Shown here: one piece after another, positions 15,070 to 19,211 of the stretch
Layout: each line of letters opens with the position of its first letter
Numbering within the stretch: position 1 is the stretch's first letter
NCBI GenBank assembly: GCA_007133145.1
Contig: SLNF01000204.1
Location: 1-19,211 of the forward strand
DNA from: Nitriliruptorales bacterium
GTDB lineage: Bacteria > Actinomycetota > Nitriliruptoria > Euzebyales > Egibacteraceae
Length of the DNA stretch: 19,211 bases
Direction of reading: 5' to 3'
The notes under the pieces: generated by a model
The model's input: only the letters and a program-made list of their open reading frames with translations
Told to the model about the DNA's origin: nothing
The model's database searches: none
Translations under genes and position numbers: made by a program

Positions 15070-15771
15070 TCAGCCCAGCAGCGCGAAGCCCACGAACCCG
15101 AGCGCGGCGACGGCGACGATGGCAGCGATGCCTCCCCGCAGGAGCAGCGCCTGGCCCTGGGCGGCGGGGTCCTTCGCGGCGAGGCCGACCTTGCCTGTGA
15201 CGACGGGGTCGCCGGCGCGCTGGGTCACCGTCCCGGCGACGTAGAGCGTGTCGCCCGGGAACGCCGCGTGCTCCTCGACCCAGACACGCTCGTTGCCACC
15301 GCCCACGCGCACCGCGCCGACCTGCAGGCGCATCCCGCCGCCTTCGCTCGCGGTGCGAAGCTTGGGCAGATGCTCGACGTCGCAGCTGCCGTCGGGCTCG
15401 ACGGAGACGACGGTCTCGCCCCGCTCGTCGGTGAGCTGCAGCGGCAGGCCCGCCTCCCCGAGGTCGTGACTGCGCCGGCGTCGGCTGCTGCTCGAGCCGC
15501 GGTCCCGGGAGCCACCGCCCCGGTCGCGCTCCTCGACGACCTCCTTTGCCGAGAAGAACAGCCCGCTGCGATCGGTCCACGGGGAGGTGATTTCCTCGCC
15601 CGTAGCGACCCCCACGACGACCGCATCGCCCGCGTGGTCGCGCGCCCGCTCGACGGGCACGACCGGCATGGCGAGCAGCTGCGAACGCTTGCGCAGCCAG
15701 ACGACGGCGAGCACACCGGCGACCGCGCCGATGCCGCCCGCCACGACGAGCACTACAGGGTCGACGTCCAC
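15070..15771 (-). CDS. Membrane protein with a GIDE (E3 ligase-like) domain
   Basis: Starting at GTG 15771 (GGAGG exactly 7 bases upstream), the protein has 233 residues. A membrane helix covers about 5-24 (PVVLVVAGGIGAVAGVLAVVW), and a second lies at the very C-terminus (ALLLRGGIAAIVAVAALGFVGFALLG). Between them sits a soluble region with SGLFFSAKEVVEE, then a Ser/Arg/Gly-rich break (SSSSRRRR), LPLQLTDERGETVVSVEPDG, and EEHAAFPGDTLYVAGTVTQ. This helix-domain-helix order and these phrases resemble the GIDE domain of mitochondrial MULAN/MUL1 and its bacterial relatives. No RING finger is present, so ligase activity is not expected and the bacterial role is unknown. ATG 15834 is an alternative start with a poor leader. 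A weak promoter (15878-15883 TTGACG, 17 bases, TCAGAC) may drive it. Confidence 0.75.
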   Translation of the reverse strand: MDVDPVVLVVAGGIGAVAGVLAVVWLRKRSQLLAMPVVPVERARDHAGDAVVVGVATGEEITSPWTDRSGLFFSAKEVVEERDRGGGSRDRGSSSSRRRRSHDLGEAGLPLQLTDERGETVVSVEPDGSCDVEHLPKLRTASEGGGMRLQVGAVRVGGGNERVWVEEHAAFPGDTLYVAGTVTQRAGDPVVTGKVGLAAKDPAAQGQALLLRGGIAAIVAVAALGFVGFALLG

Positions 15772-15896
15772 GTCCGCACCTCCAGAGGAGCCTCCCCTGT
15801 TCAGTGCCCCTGGCCGTGCTCCCCCGACGACCACCGCACCCTCGACGACCTGCAGTCTGACTCGGGGCTTACATCGCCGTCAAGGCTCCGATGCCG

Positions 15897-17091
15897 TCAC
15901 TGCCGTCGTCGAGGCGGTCCTGGCACAGCGACGCCGAGTGCTGCCATCGCCGTGCCGAACCCCCAGCCGTCCAGCGTGGGCTCGATCGCCCCGATGAGGG
16001 TGGCGAGCGCCGCCGCGAGCACCGCGAACCCACCACGGACGATCGCCCGGGGCGAGAGCCAGCGGGTCAGCGCCGAGCCACCCAGCGACGTCAGCAGCAT
16101 CGCCACCGACACCGGCAGCATGCGCACCCCCGTCTCGAGGGCGTCGAGGCCCTGCACGAGCTGGAGGGAGAGCGGGACGACGAAGAAGGTCCCGAGCAGC
16201 ACGACGTCCTGGGTGAGGAAGCCCTGCCGCGCCGCGCGCAGGGGTGGCAGCGACAGCAGCTCGAGGCGCACGATCCGCGACTGCCCCCGACCGGCACGCC
16301 GACGCTCCCAGGCAGCGAAGCCCAGGAGCGTGAGCGCCCCCGCGCCGATGGCGATGGGAGTCAGTGCGAAGCCGAACGGCTCGGCGAGTGAGGCCTTGGG
16401 CGCGATCCAGCCCCACACGCTCGCGTTGAGCGCGCCGAGGACGATGACGCCGAGGCCGGGCGCCGACAGCGAGGATCCCACCCAGTCGAGGGGCTCGGAG
16501 GCTCCCGCACGAGGTGCGTCCGCGGGGAGCACCCGTAGGCCGGGCAGCACGCCGACGGTGACGACGACCTCGCCGATGAAGACGAGGCGCCTGGTCAGCT
16601 CGGTGGTCAGCCACCCGACGAGGATCGGGCCGACGGCGATGCTGACCCCGGCGATGCCTCCGAGCAGCGCGCTCCCCAGAGCACGGTCACGTCCCTCGTA
16701 GGTGCCGCCGACGAGCGCCACCGTCGCGGGTAGGACGAGCGCCGCGCCGACGCCCTCGAGGGTCGACTAGCCGAGACCGAGGGTGAGCACCGACCACGAG
16801 ACCGCCGTGAGGGCCGAGCCGAGCCCGTAGACCGCCATGCCGAGCGCGAACGCCCGACGTCGGCCCAGGAGGTCACCGAGCTTGCCGCCGGTCAACAGGA
16901 GCATCGCCATGACGAGGGCGTAGAGCGCGATGACCGCCTGGATGACCGTGACCGTCGTGGCGAAAGTCGTCGACGAGTTGGCTGATCGAGACGTTCGTCA
17001 CGGCCTGGTCGAGCACGACGAGGAACTGCGCGGCGCCGTAGACGACCATCGGCGTCCACCGAGACGACGTGGAGGTCCGGCGGGTGGCCAT
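15897..17091 (-). pseudogene. Broken DHA2-type MFS transporter gene
   Basis: The start at ATG 17091 gives MVVYGAAQFLVVLDQAVTNVSISQLVDDF, a typical first helix of 14-span MFS exporters. One extra A in AAA 16963-16965 (GACTTTCGCC on the coding strand) shifts the frame. Removing it restores ATTVTVIQAVIALYALVMAMLLL, GGKLGDLLGRRRAF and onward. A second lesion is the stop TAG at 16767-16769, where related proteins usually have Trp (GLG-stop-STLEGVGAALVLPA). The rest runs to about 15897 with good MFS helices. It then breaks off after GFGTAMAALGV into unrelated Arg/Pro residues, so the last one or two helices are missing. It follows the alcohol dehydrogenase gene by 28 bases. It probably makes no working transporter. 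A sequencing error could explain one lesion, hardly all three. Confidence 0.85.
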
Positions 17092-17119
17092 CAGCTCCCC
17101 CGGGGGACCCCGAGTGCCC

Positions 17120-18139
17120 TCAGGGGTTGAGCACGGCCCGACCCGCGACCGCGCCGTGCTCGAGGCGGTCGAAGACCTCGTTGATCGCGGTGAGCGGCGC
17201 CTGCTCGACCTCGCCGGTGATCCTGCCGGCCTCGGCGAGCGCGACGACCTCGGCGAGCTCGTTGCGGTTGCCCCATGTGCTCGTCTTGATCGTCGACTCC
17301 GGCGACCAGCCCATGAACGACACCGGGACCTGCCCGCCGGCGAGGCCCACGAGAACGAAGACGCCCTGCTTGCCCAGGCAGCCCGCAGCGGTGCCCATCG
17401 TGGCGTCGACGCCGACGAAGTCGAGCACCGCCGAGGCCTTCACCCCGCCGGTCATGCCCTCGATCTCGGCGACCACGTCGACCTCGGTGGGGTCGAGCGC
17501 GAGGTCGGCGCCGAGCGCGAGGGCGCGGTCGCGCTTGTCCGCAGCGGTGTCGACGGCGACGACCCGCGCGCCCGACAGCAGACGCAAGAACTGCACGCCG
17601 TACTGGCCGAGCCCGCCGATGCCCATGATGACGACCGTCGAGCCCGGATGGATGAACGGCAGCGCCTTGCGCACCGCGCGGTAGGGCGTGAGCGCGGCGT
17701 CGGTCAGCGGCGCCGCCGTGGCGGGATCGAGACCGGGGATGCTGATGAGGTTGCGCGGCGAGGGCACGACGAGGTACTCGGCGTAGCCTCCGGGACGGCC
17801 GAGCCCGCCCCAGCGGAGCACGTTGCAGACCTGCTCGTCGCCGCTGCGGCACTGCCGGCAGACCCCGCAGCCCCAGCCGCCCCAGACAAGCACGGGCTCG
17901 CCCACCTCGACGCCGCTCGCCCCTTCGCCAAGCGCTTCGACGTACCCGGCGTTCTCATGGCCGAGGATCCAGGGCATGTGTGGGACGATCGGCATCTCCC
18001 CGCTCATGACGTGGAGGTCGGAGTGGCAGGCGCCCGTCGAGGCGATGCGCACGAGCACCTCCCCCGCCGCGGGCTCCGGAGTGGCGACCTCCTCGATGCG
18101 CAGAGGCTGTCCGTACTCATACAGGAGCGCTGCCTTCAT
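17120..18139 (-). CDS. Zinc-dependent alcohol dehydrogenase (MDR family, ADH-A-like)
   Basis: The 339-residue protein is a medium-chain dehydrogenase. Cys38 (in GACHSDLH), His61-Glu62 (GHENAG) and a distal residue bind catalytic zinc. Cys91, 94, 97 and 105 (CGVCRQCRSGDEQVC) bind structural zinc. The cofactor loop is GIGGLGQYGVQ, followed by VVAVDTAADK, whose Asp favours NAD over NADP. The order and many phrases (PLTDAALTPYRAVRKALP, NELAEVVALAEAGRI) resemble the secondary alcohol dehydrogenase ADH-A of Rhodococcus ruber, which oxidises secondary alcohols and reduces ketones. ATG 18139 has GGAAGG 7 bases upstream. The reading could extend to 18223, but that part covers the probable promoter. 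The substrate range is inferred only. Confidence 0.93.
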   Translation of the reverse strand: MKAALLYEYGQPLRIEEVATPEPAAGEVLVRIASTGACHSDLHVMSGEMPIVPHMPWILGHENAGYVEALGEGASGVEVGEPVLVWGGWGCGVCRQCRSGDEQVCNVLRWGGLGRPGGYAEYLVVPSPRNLISIPGLDPATAAPLTDAALTPYRAVRKALPFIHPGSTVVIMGIGGLGQYGVQFLRLLSGARVVAVDTAADKRDRALALGADLALDPTEVDVVAEIEGMTGGVKASAVLDFVGVDATMGTAAGCLGKQGVFVLVGLAGGQVPVSFMGWSPESTIKTSTWGNRNELAEVVALAEAGRITGEVEQAPLTAINEVFDRLEHGAVAGRAVLNP

Positions 18140-18192
18140 GATCCGCCCTTCCGCTGGAGTCGGTTGCGGTCGGTGCAGGCTGGCAGGGCGCA

Positions 18193-18207
18193 CCTTGAGC
18201 GTCAAGG
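18193..18207. promoter_or_regulatory. Inverted repeat upstream of the alcohol dehydrogenase gene
   Basis: CCTTGA-GCG-TCAAGG is a perfect 6-bp-arm repeat, 54-68 bases before ATG 18139. It lies next to an AT-rich patch (18214-18245) that is the likeliest promoter area. It may be an operator for an alcohol/aldehyde-responsive regulator, or a hairpin in the leader. Confidence 0.45.
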
Positions 18208-18220
18208 ACATCGTTGTTGG

Positions 18221-18232
18221 CAATGATTATTG
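18221..18232. promoter_or_regulatory. AT-rich near-palindrome, candidate promoter/operator of the alcohol dehydrogenase gene
   Basis: CAATGATTATTG matches its reverse complement at 10 of 12 positions. On the minus strand it contains AATAAT, one base from the -10 consensus, which would place initiation near 18219. The -35 position (TCGAAT) is weak. AT-rich sequence is otherwise rare in this window. Confidence 0.35.
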
Positions 18233-18276
18233 TTTTGGTTCTTGCTGGATTCGATGGGCGGTGCGGGGCGGATCGC

Positions 18277-19211
18277 TCAGCCGCGAGCCGGCGCGGCCCC
18301 CACCGACGCTGGCGCCAGGCGCACCGCCTGCGCCACGCAGCCGGCGGCGCAGAGCAGGAGCCCGGCGGCGGCGAGCCAGGCGGCGGCAAAGCCCGAGATC
18401 TCGACGATCGCGCCGAAGCCAAGCGGGCCGATCGCGGCGCCGATGAAGAAGAGGCTGAGGAACGTGCTCGTCCCCGCCGCGGGGCGGTCGCGGTTGAGCC
18501 GGACGACCGAGAGGTCCATGAGGCCGTTCCAGGCCCATCCCACGCCGAAGGCGATCGTCGTCGCGGCGACGAGCGCCCCGGCGCCCTGCCCGAGGGCGAG
18601 CAGGACGAAGCCGAGGCTGCCGGCGGCCATCATCGCGGCCATCGCCCGCATCGGCGGGAACGGCCGGGCGTCGATGCCCACCCCGATCGCAAGCCGCACG
18701 CTGATCGACACGACGCTGCCGTAGACGAGCAGGAGTCCCGCCGCCGAGGCGCCGAGCCCGCGATCGACGGCGGCCTCGACGAGGAACGACCCGAGCGCCA
18801 TCGTCGGCGCGGCGGCGAAGACCCCGGCGAGCGCGAGCCAAGCCATCGTCGGGGGCACCGGTCCGGCGCCGAGGCGCGGGCGCGGCGCGGAGGCGGGGCT
18901 GTGGCGGGGCACGAGGGCGGGCACGGCGAGCACGCCGAGGGCGACGAGGCCGTAGGCCCAGCGCCAGCCGATCGTGAGGGCGATGAGCGGCACCGTCGCC
19001 CCGGCGAGCAGCGAGGCGAGCGGCACCGCGGCCTGCTTCACCCCGAAGGCGGTGCCCTCCCGGCGCCCGGCGAGGCCCCGGGAGAGCAGGCCGTTGGCCG
19101 AGGGCTGCCCGAAGGCCTGCCCCGCTCCCCCGACCGCCATCGCCCCGAGCAGGCCCGCGTAGCCCTCGACGAGCAGGGCCACCGAGGCGCGCGCGAGCGC
19201 GGCGAGCACGC
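18277..19211 (-). CDS. MFS transporter, partial (N-terminus beyond right edge)
   Basis: About 311 C-terminal residues are visible, with roughly nine to ten hydrophobic spans. The inter-domain loop region PRHSPASAPRPRLGAGP sits in the middle, and GGAGQAFGQPSANGLLSRGLAGRREGTAFGVKQAAVPLASLLAG is the helix 4-5 area typical of major facilitator proteins. IGWRWAYGLVALGVLA marks helix 6. It is intact here and of a different subfamily from the broken MFS gene at 15897-17091, closer in style to the 12-span CynX/YbfB-like group. The direction of transport and the substrate are unknown. It lies 137 bases upstream of the alcohol dehydrogenase gene on the same strand, separated by the AT-rich promoter candidate. 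Confidence 0.88.
   Translation of the reverse strand, partial: VLAALARASVALLVEGYAGLLGAMAVGGAGQAFGQPSANGLLSRGLAGRREGTAFGVKQAAVPLASLLAGATVPLIALTIGWRWAYGLVALGVLAVPALVPRHSPASAPRPRLGAGPVPPTMAWLALAGVFAAAPTMALGSFLVEAAVDRGLGASAAGLLLVYGSVVSISVRLAIGVGIDARPFPPMRAMAAMMAAGSLGFVLLALGQGAGALVAATTIAFGVGWAWNGLMDLSVVRLNRDRPAAGTSTFLSLFFIGAAIGPLGFGAIVEISGFAAAWLAAAGLLLCAAGCVAQAVRLAPASVGAAPARG

Noticed and set aside
15880..16614. 244-codon minus frame overlapping the broken MFS gene
   Set aside because: It is a shifted, Arg-rich reading of the same DNA. MFS helices appear only in the other frame.

Overview
The window is GC-rich DNA in which third codon positions are almost all G or C. It carries the actinobacterial pair GlgC plus a Corynebacterium/Mycobacterium-type glycogen synthase, a CsoR copper repressor, DHA2-type MFS genes and several TANGGT-like -10 elements. 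Together these point to a chromosomal segment of a high-GC actinomycete (Actinomycetota). The lineage cannot be fixed from sequence alone; a deep-branching group is a guess. No tRNA, rRNA, CRISPR array or insertion sequence was found.

Layout. (1) 1-2945, minus: the glycogen / alpha-glucan operon glgC-glgA (ATGA overlap), followed by a secreted protein of unknown role cut by the left edge. (2) 3071-4998, plus: a TrpB2-type tryptophan synthase beta chain and a GNAT acetyltransferase. The acetyltransferase tail overlaps the tail of a convergent copper-chaperone-like gene (4983-5189, minus). (3) 5335-6366, plus: an aldo/keto reductase, ending 3 bases from the convergent two-gene ABC exporter (6370-8147, minus). 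(4) 8330-11537: a copper module. The P1B ATPase copA and a five-helix membrane protein are on minus; csoR diverges on plus. The shared intergenic region holds a CsoR-type operator lying inside a consensus-like promoter. (5) 11687-12747, minus: a small two-helix protein that looks leaderless, and a short-chain dehydrogenase, separated by a large stem structure. (6) 12938-13951, plus: an SRPBCC protein and a SnoaL/NTF2-like protein. (7) 13952-14498: a 547-base gene-free stretch with a striking AT-rich palindrome and hairpins. (8) 14499-15005, plus: an Asp-rich lipoprotein with atypical codon use, convergent through a long hairpin terminator with a GIDE-domain-like membrane protein (15070-15771, minus). 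(9) 15897-18139, minus: a zinc alcohol dehydrogenase followed by a broken DHA2-type MFS transporter. (10) 18277-right edge, minus: a second, partial MFS transporter.

The best-supported regulatory unit is the copper module. CsoR, which releases DNA when it binds Cu(I), would control both its own promoter and that of copA/8330-8839 from one 17-bp operator, with the CopZ-like chaperone encoded 3.7 kb away. The least explained elements are the 13952-14498 intergenic region, the 11-codon relay ORF between copA and its membrane-protein partner, the 22-bp triplicate behind csoR, and the GIDE-like protein. I saw no clear new defence or mobile system.
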